DNA of 64,000 nucleotides from NCBI GenBank assembly GCA_964247055.1, contig OZ176051.1:14632001-14696000 (forward strand), given 5' to 3'. Positions 59,301 through 64,000 of the stretch are shown here, one piece after another (positions within the stretch are counted from its first letter, which is position 1; each line of letters opens with the position of its first letter). Source of the stretch: Paragordius varius. Its lineage: Eukaryota; Nematomorpha. The notes below the pieces were generated by a model. It was given only the letters and a program-made list of their open reading frames with translations. It did not search any database and had not been told where the DNA came from. Position numbers and translations under genes: made by a program.

Positions 59301-59347
59301 TAGATAATATTGATGACGAAGATTCAACACCACAAGGCAATTTATAA
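31373..59347 (+). CDS. M13-family (neprilysin-like) peptidase homologue, split gene, probably catalytically inactive
   Basis: Eleven exon candidates read in the M13 order: 31373-31768, 31908-32668, 33008-33061, 39230-39360, 41219-41393, 43471-43584, 43664-43729, about 48783 or later to 49082, 56805-56909, 58176-58231 and 58990-59347. All have AG acceptors and GT donors, and reading frames agree at every join except between the seventh and eighth, where sequence is missing. M13 peptidases are type II membrane zinc ectopeptidases that cleave small peptides. Family marks here are CYNFYIHAC near the N-terminus, the INWTNYF block, ISYAQ|IWC and a closing NGAAILN...TFRC block. The Zn-binding HExxH exon was not found, and GENxxD is replaced by STQFFV. 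A 5' exon with the membrane anchor is missing. It may be a pseudoprotease or a gene in early decay. Confidence 0.75.
31908..32668 (+). CDS. M13-like gene, second exon, with a disordered insertion
   Basis: Acceptor TTGATATATAG; donor TTG|GTATGC in phase 0. The start (LLDLARTYQNQC) matches the helix ending in the conserved Cys of M13 proteins, and the end (HIAYHVLGIPKN...LLDRLRDFELKL) matches the helix before the linker to the catalytic half. Between them, about residues 75-145 of the exon are rich in Ser, Gln, Pro and Tyr (YGGYNNPYYRRSRS, six consecutive Ser from tca repeats, PQQAAPF). This low-complexity segment is not part of the typical family fold and looks like a surface insertion. Confidence 0.78.
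32758..32794. repeat. (TA)n microsatellite in an intron
   Basis: A pure TA run of about 37 bp shortly after the donor at 32669. A shorter TA run lies at about 31838-31862, in the preceding intron. Confidence 0.95.
33008..33061 (+). CDS. M13-like gene, 18-codon exon
   Basis: Exactly 18 codons between a TTATGTAG acceptor and a GTAAGA donor, phase 0 on both sides. The peptide NFAEHTETIKIGQMKKSW fills the M13 linker (typical pattern: RR...YNKMTLxELQKL) that joins the first helical bundle to the next exon's INWTNYF. Its fit between two better-supported exons with matching phase is the main support. Confidence 0.7.
33319..33508. mobile_element. MITE, CAGTAAAAAYTGAAATTATA family (copy 3)
   Basis: 190 bp, flanked by TA. 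Left CAGTAAAAATTTAAATTATA and reverse-complemented right CATAAAAATTTAAATG; interior ttagacaaat-like and acgttttgttgtaa blocks match the copies at 4550 and 49934. It lies in the 6.2-kb intron of the M13-like gene. Confidence 0.7.
33892..34432. mobile_element. piggyBac-like MITE (copy 2)
   Basis: 541 bp, homologous end to end with the element at 22221-22803 (left CACTTGGATACAACGC, right ccccaattttaatcgaagtg). TTAA is intact on the left (33888-33891); the right flank reads TAAC, so one base has changed or been lost. Divergence between the two copies indicates a family of some age. Confidence 0.8.
35393..36773. mobile_element. Non-autonomous hAT element inserted in the mariner-like transposase
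   Basis: 1,381 bp with perfect 15-bp terminal inverted repeats (TAATGTGACCAGATA) and a perfect 8-bp duplication GTATAGAT (35385-35392 and 36774-36781). The uninterrupted target is visible in sister element B near 38400 (gatagtatagatgaaag in minus sense). No transposase frame was recognised inside. Confidence 0.92.
36774..37140 (+). pseudogene. Partial DDE transposase of element A
   Basis: The frame reads SIDESLPSTSDS, then SPEDFIVLDNAPIH, where VLDN is the second catalytic-Asp block of Tc1/mariner-superfamily transposases. A frameshift follows, then PPYSPQLNPIETFAKNK (the third catalytic block region) and a C-terminal ELIKNLTQILENIQ-like helix. The N-terminal DNA-binding part and the first catalytic Asp are absent, so this is an internally deleted derivative. 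Confidence 0.75.
37673..38827 (-). mobile_element. Long-TIR Tc1/mariner-superfamily element B
   Basis: 1,155 bp, flanked by TA at 37671-37672 and 38828-38829. Both ends read CAGTAAATGTTAATTTTTAA, and inverted repeats of about 350 bp make up most of the element. The central minus-strand frame at 38432-38181 encodes MYSFCEEDSIDESLPS followed directly by ERCHFNVEELIENLTQ; the catalytic VLDN block present in element A is deleted. Only about 27 bp separate it from element A. Confidence 0.87.
38830..39229. other. Intron sequence before the fourth M13-like exon
   Basis: No element recognised; an ordinary AT-rich intron end with a TTTTGTAG acceptor at 39229. Confidence 0.4.
39230..39360 (+). CDS. 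M13-like gene, exon with the (I/F)DW block
   Basis: Acceptor ACTTGTTTTGTAG; donor CGCAG|GTATAA in phase 2. The start INWTNYFRRMFP matches the M13 pattern FDWLxYFNxxF, and FQNVMNDIDHFRNR matches the following LQNLxxLL helix. It is separated from the previous exon by a 6.2-kb intron that holds a MITE, a TTAA element and two long-TIR mariner elements. Confidence 0.8.
39526..40082 (-). mobile_element. Complete short Helitron (557 bp)
   Basis: In minus sense it starts A|TCTATATATTAATAAAAATG at 40082 and ends ACGCTAG|T at 39526, the canonical TC...CTRR ends between host A and T. Upstream of CTAG are two small hairpins: GCTGcgtacCAGC, 12 nt away, and ccgaagttcttcgg further in. It lacks the tandem repeats of the long copy at 6340 and encodes no protein. 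It defines the termini of the family in this window and lies in an intron of the M13-like gene. Confidence 0.85.
40290..41148 (-). mobile_element. Helitron copy with internal repeats, 3' end missing
   Basis: The 5' terminus (minus sense) is at 41148 (A|TCTATATATTTATAAAAATG). It has the same 5' region as the other copies, then internal repeat blocks between 40290 and 40740 (gggtagccctctacccagaggcc). The uninterrupted block at 40650-40740 is the empty counterpart of the LINE target at 8088. The 3' end is absent. The next exon of the host gene begins 71 bp beyond the Helitron end. Confidence 0.75.
41219..41393 (+). CDS. M13-like gene, exon with the C-rich central helix
   Basis: Acceptor TTTTTGTTATAG, only about 70 bp after the end of a Helitron; donor AGG|GTAAAA in phase 0. 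The incoming phase (one base) complements the two bases left by the preceding exon. The peptide runs DFRIYLMIHGIKKL, then YKCGSLVFSRFSPLIYQEYV, which matches the family's NYLxWRxV...C...F....GxLYVxxYF succession. It was probably the last part of the N-terminal lobe before the catalytic lobe. Confidence 0.8.
41700..42895 (+). pseudogene. Old mariner-family transposon fossil
   Basis: Plus-strand blocks in mariner order: KDDPTQTLQKLTKIA at 42174-42220, MGKTNKLD then IVSYKIW near 42250 (the VGKVxKLDxWVPHEL linker), KLLREENHALCLVKLERYC near 42455-42515 (the KLHxKKVLLCxWWD block), and IHILPERxANCVE near 42835-42875, the typical LPERWxxCIE C-terminus. Frames change several times and many stops are present. 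Clear terminal repeats were not found, so both ends are approximate. It lies in the fifth intron of the M13-like gene. Confidence 0.7.
43471..43584 (+). CDS. M13-like gene, 38-codon exon
   Basis: Acceptor TTTTTTATAAAG; donor CAG|GTATAT; phase 0 at both ends. The helix VIERMKKLVKVGKRQMIEVI followed by RELPQIFDPHQK matches the MI.DI..AF...L..L.WMD..T segment of M13 proteins. It is weakly conserved in the family, so identification leans on its neighbours. Confidence 0.65.
43664..43729 (+). CDS. M13-like gene, 22-codon exon
   Basis: Acceptor ATTTTTATCAG; donor AAG|GTAAAA; phase 0. The peptide LKYKFDAPVLSDKYIHELYS fits the family segment that typically reads KIGYPDxILDxxxLxxYYxxL. It is the last exon found before the expected VNAxY and HExxH region, which I could not place in the 5 kb that follow. 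Confidence 0.65.
44072..44122. repeat. (TA)n microsatellite
   Basis: About 50 bp of uninterrupted TA repeats in an intron of the M13-like gene. Confidence 0.95.
44593..44859. mobile_element. Short hAT-type MITE
   Basis: 267 bp. Ends CAGCGGTTGCCAACC and, reverse-complemented, CAGTGGTTTCTTAAAG. The flanking octamers atgtaaag and atatacag match at 6 of 8 bases, a plausible decayed target duplication. No coding content. Confidence 0.55.
44865..45030. mobile_element. MITE, CAGTATGCATTTTAA family (copy 2)
   Basis: TA|CAGTATGCATTTTACTGGTT at the left; the right end, acattaaaatgcatcctt, has decayed from ttaaaatgcatactg. The palindromic body with ggcaatttggaacacagcag and its complement matches copies at 53010 and 57917. 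It sits directly between two hAT-type MITEs. Confidence 0.7.
45036..45958. mobile_element. Non-autonomous hAT element (923 bp)
   Basis: Ends CAGGGGTATTCAAC and, reverse-complemented, CAGGGGTGTCCAAG, a hAT-type terminus. Flanking octamers ttatatat and gtatatat agree at 7 of 8, though TA-rich flanks make this weak. No transposase frame survives. Confidence 0.65.
46693..48060. mobile_element. Penelope-like element 3' end arranged as a foldback (inverted pair)
   Basis: Two homologous arms point away from each other: a minus-sense arm from about 47425 down to 46693 and a plus-sense arm from about 47425 to 48060, meeting at the block ttcagtgataattacat. Each arm carries the C-terminus of a Penelope-like protein: a GIY-YIG nuclease region (SVYIGQ in the plus arm) and the shared block AFKCKHKINYWDAEVVDREE. 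The minus arm extends about 100 bp further into a reverse-transcriptase-proximal region (LLEHNYPQNLITNAINKIL). Both copies are incomplete and broken. Penelope-like elements are known for inverted and tandem partial copies. Confidence 0.8.
48061..48780. other. Intron stretch where the missing M13 catalytic exon might be expected
   Basis: I searched this stretch, and 43730-46690, for HExxH, VNAxY and FPAG patterns in all plus-strand frames without success. A weak candidate (NLALTNPT, after a GGCAG acceptor near 45995) recalls the NAxYxPxR block but is too short to call. Confidence 0.3.
48783..49082 (+). CDS. M13-like gene, exon where GENxxD should be (start uncertain)
   Basis: The frame ending at donor TTT|GTATAT (49082, phase 0) reads NGEQDLSTQFFVLGGL, which aligns with the M13 block NGxxTLGENIADxGGL. 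The NG and GGL flanks are kept. The Glu that is the third zinc ligand (E646 in human neprilysin) and the nearby Asp are replaced by Thr and Val. Upstream, the same frame runs back to a CTTTTAG acceptor at 48780 but contains one TAA at 48861-48863. Either the exon starts after that stop at a weak site, or the stop is genuine (pseudogene) or an error. Downstream SIAKMALICSYTTWHKNFL fits the helix after GGL. Confidence 0.55.
49536..49804. mobile_element. MITE with TA duplication (269 bp)
   Basis: Left TA|CAGTTCAAATTCACCC; right, reverse-complemented, CAATAAAAATTCATCC; TA on both sides. Further paired caaattcaccc blocks lie just inside each end. Non-coding. Confidence 0.65.
49934..50192. mobile_element. 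MITE, CAGTAAAAAYTGAAATTATA family (copy 4)
   Basis: 259 bp, TA-flanked. Left CAGTAAAAATTGAAATTATA; right, reverse-complemented, CAATAAAAATTAAAATTATA. Interior acgttttgttataatt and caaattagtaacacaatcaa blocks match the copy at 4550-4849. Confidence 0.75.
50193..53009. other. Intron stretch with microsatellites, no element recognised
   Basis: It contains a long (TA)n run at 50279-50332 and shorter ones near 50910-50930 and 52990-53010. The remainder is AT-rich with no coding blocks that I recognise. Confidence 0.4.
50279..50332. repeat. (TA)n microsatellite
   Basis: About 54 bp of TA repeats. Confidence 0.95.
53010..53171. mobile_element. MITE, CAGTATGCATTTTAA family (copy 3)
   Basis: About 162 bp, palindromic, running from gtatgcattttaatggttac to gcaaccatcaaaatgcatac with TG|TA at the right. 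The left terminal bases merge into a TA microsatellite, so that boundary is approximate. The paired ends are nearly identical, suggesting a fairly recent copy. Confidence 0.75.
53172..54380. other. Intron stretch with a long TA run
   Basis: Apart from the (TA)n run at 53693-53742, nothing recognisable. Confidence 0.4.
53693..53742. repeat. (TA)n microsatellite
   Basis: About 50 bp of TA repeats. Confidence 0.95.
54381..56091 (-). mobile_element. hAT transposon with degraded transposase
   Basis: 1,711 bp with ends CAGTGGTATTCACC and, reverse-complemented, CAGTGATACTCAAAC, flanked by the perfect 8-bp duplication GTTTAGGC (54373-54380 and 56092-56099). Minus-strand transposase remains include IKQIEHFGFDQAHIIKEFV near 54950-54890 and the C-terminal block SSTYTCETAYSKKKHVKH, then DDHMDDLLRLACHEA, near 54750-54630. 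Those match the hAT CESAFSKMK...L.D.HLDDLLRIA dimerisation region. Several stops separate the blocks and the N-terminal part is not recognisable. Confidence 0.85.
56100..56804. other. Intron end before the QL...SYAQ exon
   Basis: Contains a (TA)n run at about 56275-56304; otherwise unremarkable. Confidence 0.4.
56805..56909 (+). CDS. M13-like gene, exon with QL...SYAQ
   Basis: 35 codons, phase 0 at both ends, acceptor TTATTTTAG and donor CAA|GTACGC. The end FTKKQLVHISYAQ matches the M13 hallmark YTxxQLFFxSFAQ that precedes VWC. The first part (FYPRDGDVKPYKAGY) occupies the variable loop before it. Confidence 0.85.
56910..57916. other. Intron stretch
   Basis: No element defined. Near 57765-57850 the plus strand reads IRRKAASMLEISLRS, reminiscent of a helix-turn-helix fragment of a mariner-type transposase, but it is too short to assign. 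Confidence 0.3.
57917..58089. mobile_element. MITE, CAGTATGCATTTTAA family (copy 4)
   Basis: 173 bp, flanked by TA (57915-57916, 58090-58091). The two halves pair over most of their length (agtatgcattttaattgttg against gcaaccattaaaatgcatac). It ends less than 90 bp before an exon of the M13-like gene. Confidence 0.8.
58176..58231 (+). CDS. M13-like gene, exon with IWC
   Basis: Acceptor CATTTTTAG; donor GAAT|GTAATT in phase 2. The peptide IWCHSSPPHPDLEKYYSR continues SYAQ from the previous exon as SYAQ-IWC, matching FAQVWC, and its PHP matches the family's D.H.P motif before the C-terminal strand. The spacing from Cys to PHP is shorter than in neprilysin. Confidence 0.85.
58552..58727 (+). 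repeat. tRNA-like SINE or tRNA pseudogene
   Basis: An internal Pol III promoter is visible: an A-box-like tggtatagtaggtagg at 58559-58574 and a B-box-like agttcgaaccccg at 58603-58615, spaced about as in a tRNA. An anticodon-like arm (cgga, loop CTCTAAC, tctg) can be drawn, but the acceptor and T stems do not pair, so it is not a functional tRNA. A tRNA-unrelated segment follows (cagccctggacaggcgag), then an A-rich tail near 58710-58727. This fits a tRNA-derived SINE. It lies in the last intron of the M13-like gene. No target duplication was found. Confidence 0.55.
58990..59347 (+). CDS. M13-like gene, last exon with an Asn/Gln-rich tail
   Basis: Acceptor TCCTTTTCTAG; one incoming base completes a codon with the two left by the previous exon. 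The start YNGAAILNAHNRKTFRC matches the family's RxNGxxxNxxxFxxAFxC block. M13 proteins normally end a few residues later with a Cys and a terminal Trp. Here about 95 residues follow that are rich in Asn, Gln, Pro, Lys and Thr (NAENINVQNAGNIQQLQNQK), ending DDEDSTPQGNL and TAA. The tail is probably disordered and its role is unknown. A possible polyadenylation signal AATAAA lies at 59490. Confidence 0.8.
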
Positions 59348-60054
59348 ATTATCGGGCTTTTACTTTTTAGTATCAAATTTATCCATACTTTTGCTGTTAG
59401 TGATTTGCATTTATCGACAATCATTTGGTAATTTTTTGCTATATACATTATTTTATAAAATTTTGCACAATATTACTACTGCATTATAAAATAAATGGCT
59501 ACAAAATGATATTTTCGATTATTTTTTCACTAATTTTTCTGTCAAAACTGCTATTGTTATTTGATAGAGTTAGGATAAAAGCATTCCAAAACATCTAAAA
59601 TCATTAAATTTAAATAAGCCATAATTATATGTTTAAGTTATAATAAGTTTTTTATTTAACAATGTATGTTTCTAATCAAGATATTATTTTAAAAACATTT
59701 GTGATCTAATTTGGAATAAACATACTACTTTAGAAGTGTCTGAGATTATAAATAGGGATTTGTATGCAAATAAATTTTTTAATTCATTTAATATTAACCT
59801 TGAGCATTGATCACACAGTAGATTACTGAGAATAATCTAATAGATATAGATAATAAATAACTATATAATTATATTTCAACAAGTATATATTTGAAGTTTT
59901 ACAGCTAAAATATTTTTTATCCAATGTTCCTCTTTACTGAATCTATAATTGTTAGTCAAAAAATAATTTTAAAATTTTAATAATATCATTTCACATATTG
60001 ATAATATAAAATAAAGGTTACTAAATATATATTTTTTACAAAAATATTTTTTAA
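59348..60054. other. Region downstream of the M13-like gene
   Basis: Probable 3' UTR at first, with AATAAA at 59490-59495; then AT-rich DNA with no gene seen. Confidence 0.4.
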
Positions 60055-60060
60055 AGAAAC

Positions 60061-60120
60061 GCATGGGTCTCGGCCTGCTGCGCAGACCGAGGAAGTCTGC
60101 GGACTTCTTTAAGGTAATGA
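60061..60120. repeat. Isolated Helitron-terminus-like hairpin block
   Basis: A GC-rich island containing two stems, CTCGG...CCGAG and GAAGTCtgcgGACTTC. The core cctgctg...gaccgagg recurs at the 3' (minus-sense) terminus of the Helitron at 6340 and in variant form at 39535. It is followed by caccctaaccctag, which resembles two telomere-type units; two units are too few to infer a telomeric origin. Confidence 0.5.
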
Positions 60121-60289
60121 ACCAACTCCAATCCCTCACCCTAACCCTAGCCCACAAACTCGAAAACCCTAAAATTAAATCTGTATTACAGTAATTGAAA
60201 TATTTTTTGGTTGGTTTTACAATTTAGAATATAATAATGAATGATTTTGAAAGAGCTATCCAAAGGATATCAATTAGCTTTTTCCAAAA

Positions 60290-60530
60290 GGACTGGAACT
60301 ACTATTTATTCGTGGTTGAGTTAATGATTAAACTACGAACATTGATTCTATCTTTGATAGCCTCAGTTACGCCCCCGTTGGCAGTAATAATGTGACCTAG
60401 ATGTTTGAATTAAACAACTGTTTCATAATCAGATTCATTTTGTATCGTATGGTTGGGAGTGTTTGAAGAGATGTTGCAGGAGCATTTTTGCAAACGCAGT
60501 TTGTATTTGACAATATCTTGAAAAGACCGG
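60290..60530 (-). pseudogene. LINE reverse transcriptase thumb fragment
   Basis: Minus strand reads NESDYETVV then FKHLGHIITANGGVTEAIK and DRINVRS. This matches the FxYLGxIIsxDG...IxxRI block found after the palm domain of RTE-like LINE proteins; compare TFLGAIISEDG in the ORF at 8098-9885. Only this block remains, with at least one stop. Confidence 0.65.
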
Positions 60531-60989
60531 AACATTTTTATTTAAAAATTTTGTAGAAACCTAATTAAATATTTTTATTGTAAAAGAATGCTAAAAATTC
60601 TATCAAATAAAATAATTCCATTTATTATCACTTTTTCAATATATATAATTGTAATAATTGTTTGATTTACAATTTGAGCAATAGATTCTGGAAGTAGGTT
60701 ATTTACAAACGTCAGAATACTTTTGGTGCAAGGAAAATTCTATTTTGTAACGAAAATTATATGAATAAAATATACGTGAAACTCAATCTGCCATTAATAT
60801 TATTCTTTACAAATAGAATTTTACTTAAAAAGCTAAATATAGTGTGCAGCAGTAGCACAAAAAGAGCTATTTATATTTCCGATGCTGCCTTCTGTATATT
60901 AAAAGGTCGTTAATTAAATTTATTATCTATAGATTATAAATAGAATATAAACATTTATGCAAAGTAATGTAATAGGAATTTCATAATCA

Positions 60990-61145
60990 AGGTGTATCAA
61001 GAAAAGGGTGTAGCAGACCCACGTCGCCACTGTCCACAAAAGACGTCCCTTGCTGCCCTTCCAAACACCAGTCAATGGTGGTTCAGTGACAGCCGTCTAG
61101 TTGCGTCGGGGGTCGAGTTGACTTCTAGGGATATAATGATAAGTT
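60990..61145. other. GC-richer island of unknown origin, with an A-box-like motif
   Basis: About 150 bp with clearly more G and C than its surroundings. It contains tggttcagtgacag, which resembles a Pol III A box, followed 25-30 bp later by gggtcgagttgac, a poor B box. It might be the head of another SINE. No stem structure supports a tRNA. Confidence 0.3.
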
Positions 61146-61169
61146 TATATAAAGACATGTATGGAATAA

Positions 61170-61377
61170 AATGAAAATACATTTGGAATTTAAAAGTAAA
61201 ATATATCCTATCGACTATATCCTAAATTTTATACTAAAATTAAAATATAATTGATATTTACAGATAAAATGTATTATATCGACTATAACCAATTTTATAC
61301 TAAAATGAAGATATATTTGGCATTTACAGATAAAATATATCCTATCCACTATATCCTAAATTTTATACTAATGTTTA
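61170..61377. repeat. Minisatellite, about 69-bp unit, three copies
   Basis: The block taaaatatatcctatcgact recurs near 61197, 61265 and 61334, with tttatactaaaat in each unit. Units differ by a few substitutions and a short deletion. Confidence 0.75.
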
Positions 61378-61529
61378 ATAGATCTAATATTCTATAGATA
61401 TTCTAGATTAGTTTAACTGAATGATTTATTATACAACAGTATTTATCTTGTTTAATACGATTTTATAAACCAATATTTTAAATTACCCTATGTGCTATTG
61501 GTATGTATTTCCAGTTGGTATTCATAGAA

Positions 61530-61612
61530 TATTAATATTTAAATCAAATTTTCTCCTATATGATTAACATTTAATTAATATTTAAATCAAATTTTCTCTT
61601 ATATGATTATTT
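61530..61612. repeat. Two-copy 43-bp direct repeat
   Basis: attaatatttaaatcaaatt followed by ttctcctatatgatta occurs twice in tandem, the second copy with ttctcttatatgatta. Confidence 0.7.
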
Positions 61613-61909
61613 TATAGACCAATAAAATTCAATTTTTATTAATCAATCTCTTAATTAAAATAACTTCTTCCCTTTGTAATATCCTATTATACTGCATTCG
61701 TTTATCTTTAATCTATAAATTACAGTTGTTATTTCCTTTTATAATATAATGACATACCGCATTTTTTTATCTACCAGCATATCAACAGTAAATGGTTAAA
61801 AATCAAACATTTTTTCCCCATAGATATTATATGCATAAAATCTAATTAAGTCATTTAAAATTAGAAGTTTTAAAGGTAAAATAAAAATATAAAATGCTTA
61901 TCTCTAAGT

Positions 61910-62224
61910 TATGCAGGATAGTTCAAGAGGGACTACGTTCAACTTGGTCTTAGCAGCGAGACGAAACGTAAACTTTCCCCCTGTGCCTGTGTCAATCTTT
62001 CCCCCTATACGACTACAGCGGCACGCCCATACAAATGGGGAGCCTAAGTGAGTGCATATAGAGTGACACCTTAGACAAAGCGGTACACATCCCGCTAAGC
62101 TATAGGCTATCCGGGATAGATGGTAACAATTAGCGTCATGCGGTCGTCCAACTAGTACTGGCATGAAGTGGAGTTCTTGGTATGTGCTATATAAAGCTTG
62201 TTGACAGTATTTGTCTATAGTCAT
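61910..62224. other. GC-richer island of unknown origin
   Basis: About 310 bp near balanced base composition in an otherwise very AT-rich region, with an open minus-strand frame of 106 codons that matches no family I know. On the minus strand, tagcttagcggg resembles a Pol III A box, but no convincing B box follows. Possibilities are a SINE, a fragment of an unidentified transposon, or recently acquired DNA. Confidence 0.3.
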
Positions 62225-63172
62225 AGTATAATTATTATTATAAAGTTATCTGATTATGAGGTATATCATGAGTAAGCAGGTGGGCCATTGGTAAATGCAT
62301 ACTAATTTAATAATAACTCGAGCTCAAGGTGTGCGGCATTTGTGGCAAAGAATTTTCAATTCGAAATCTTCTGGATCGTTACTCATATAAGATATCCATA
62401 TGCAAAATGTGGAGCTCAGAATAAAAATAAATTAAAAAATGATAACCGTTTCAAGCGCGCTTTATTGGTTTTTTCAGTATTTGCATTTGAAAGTTGCGGA
62501 TTTGTGTATTTATGAAACAGTGAGAAGCATGTGAGAAAAATGAAAGAAAAATAACGAAAATTTTTCAAAAATACAAATTTTTTGATGGACTTAAAAAGTA
62601 CATAGCCTTTATTAGATATACCAACTCTTTGGTATGTTAAATATAAGTCATAAACTACAATATGGAATTCTTACAAATAATTTTTTTATAATATATTTCG
62701 ACAATGTCATAAAATTTACGAATTTCTATTTTGTGGAATAAAATAATTTATCGATACTTTATAATATTTTATGTATTTTTCTTAAGAATATATTAGGTTA
62801 TATATAATATATAAAAGTTTTATCATGTTTGCTCAATAAGTTAAAAAAATATGGACAAAATTTCTAGTCAAAAATGAAAAAATGGAATATTTTTATTTTG
62901 GGGCGCATTTTTGCCCCAAAATTTTTGGGGTCTCTTTTTCCAAGGGATTTCTTATTATTCTAGAAAAAATCATCTTCATCTATTTTTTTACCCCCCTTTT
63001 GCGCACAGAAAACTACAGAGGCTAAATCTTTCCTAAATTATTTTGAAATTTTTTGTTTGATTTTTTTGCAATTATTTACGATTTGATTCAAATACTTTAG
63101 TATAATAATATATATAAGTTTATAATTTAAAGCCACGTATACTAACCCTATGTTTGACCATTAAAATATATA
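62225..63172. other. AT-rich spacer
   Basis: No gene identified. The frame at about 62325-62410 reads VCGICGKEFSIRNLL, which resembles the first half of a C2H2 zinc finger, but the His pair is absent. Confidence 0.35.
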
Positions 63173-64000
63173 TCTATATATTAATAAAAATAAAATTGGC
63201 TTTGTGATCTGGTACCGAAAAACTGGCAGACCCATTCAAATCCAAACATCGAAAAAATATAATCATTAATGAATGCCCCGACAATAGCTTCGGCCCTTTT
63301 TTTAAAATAGGCCCCCAGTTCGGGCCCACCCCGTGTGAAAAACGAGTTTTTTTGAAAACAGAAGTCCACAAAAATCGTGTCTTTGAGGCAATTTTCTAGA
63401 GAACGTAGTGGATCATTCAATTTCAAATATGATTTTTGTTTACTTATTTTCGATTGCGCCGAACATAGTCGTCTCGCTTTTTTAATTTATGCCCTCTGTT
63501 TACCCGCTTCCCCCGTAAAATACCATTTTCTTCAAAAACAAAGTCCATAAAAATAATTTTTTAAATTTATTTTTCGCCCTAGGTATGAGACCGTAAAAAT
63601 TATATATGAATTCCACGTATTCCCTGATAAAAGTCAAAAATTTTAGTCAAACATTTCCACCCGCTAAAAAATGATTCATCATGTGGATTTGTGTTCTGTT
63701 TCCGGAAAACCGGTAGACCCATTCAAATCCAAATATCGAAAAAATATAATCATTAATTAATGCCCGACAATAGCTTTGCCCTTTTTGTGAAATAGGCCCC
63801 CATTTCGGGCCTACCCCGTGTAAAAAACAGGTTGAGACAATTTTCCGGAGAACGTGTTGGACCATTCAATTTTAAATATAATTTTATTTTACTTATTTTC
63901 GATTGCGCCGTACATAGTCGTCTTGTTTTTTTAATTTAAGCCCTCTTTTTACCCGCTCCACCCGTAAAATTTATGAAAATCAAAATCCACAAAAATAATT
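63173..64000 (+). mobile_element. Helitron 5' end, running off the window
   Basis: Starts A|TCTATATATTAATAAAAATA at 63173, matching the minus-sense starts at 10384, 40082 and 41148, but here in plus orientation. The shared 5' region (gacccattcaaatccaaaca, cgggcccaccccgtg) occurs twice, near 63230 and 63715, so the 5' segment is duplicated with a step of about 487 bp. The 3' end lies outside the window; no coding sequence is visible in the part shown. Confidence 0.8.

Noticed and set aside
60130-60175. Telomeric repeat remnant (caccctaaccctag)
   Set aside because: Only about two units, within ordinary sequence next to a Helitron-like hairpin; chance is sufficient.
62325-62410. C2H2 zinc-finger exon (CGICGKEF)
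   Set aside because: The His pair is missing and no neighbouring finger or splice sites were seen.
1-64000. LTR retroelements, endogenous viruses, Polintons or CRISPR arrays
   Set aside because: No long terminal direct repeats, gag/pol-type or capsid blocks, or regularly spaced short repeats were recognised.

Overview
The window is AT-rich eukaryotic DNA, almost certainly from an animal. Its host genes are split into small exons by long introns, and it carries RTE-type LINEs, a Penelope-like element, Helitrons, hAT, Tc1/mariner, piggyBac-like and CACTA-like DNA transposons and many MITEs. Nothing in the sequence fixes the species. No LTR retroelement, virus copy or CRISPR array was seen.

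Host genes: (1) Left edge, minus strand (about 2,677 down to 763): a putative four-exon gene for an acidic, Asn/Gln-rich protein with a short hydrophobic stretch; function unknown. (2) 31,373-59,347, plus strand: a roughly 28-kb split gene whose exons read in order as an M13 (neprilysin/endothelin-converting-enzyme-like) metallopeptidase. Splice phases agree at every join I could test. The protein looks catalytically dead: the position of the family's GENxxD motif reads STQFFV, no HExxH exon was found, and the C-terminus ends in an Asn/Gln-rich tail. The 5' exons (cytoplasmic and membrane anchor) were not found.

Layout: 0-3 kb left gene; 4.4-4.9 kb MITE; 6.3-10.4 kb a Helitron with internal satellite repeats, split by a 5'-truncated RTE LINE with an open RT frame; 11.4-13.0 kb an older LINE fossil; 13.1-14.2 kb a CACTA-like element; 15.6-24.3 kb a tandem array of about 1.6-kb units, one carrying a hAT element and another a TTAA-flanked MITE; 24.3-25.7 kb a Helitron fragment with helicase remains; 27.1-30.3 kb MITEs, one holding a hAT; 31.4-59.3 kb the M13-like gene, with introns full of mariner, hAT, Helitron, MITE and Penelope-like insertions; 58.55 kb a tRNA-like SINE; 60-64 kb LINE and Helitron fragments, minisatellites and two GC-richer islands.

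The most useful evidence is the set of clean target-site duplications, several backed by empty paralogous sites inside this same window. They give element boundaries and insertion order without any database search.
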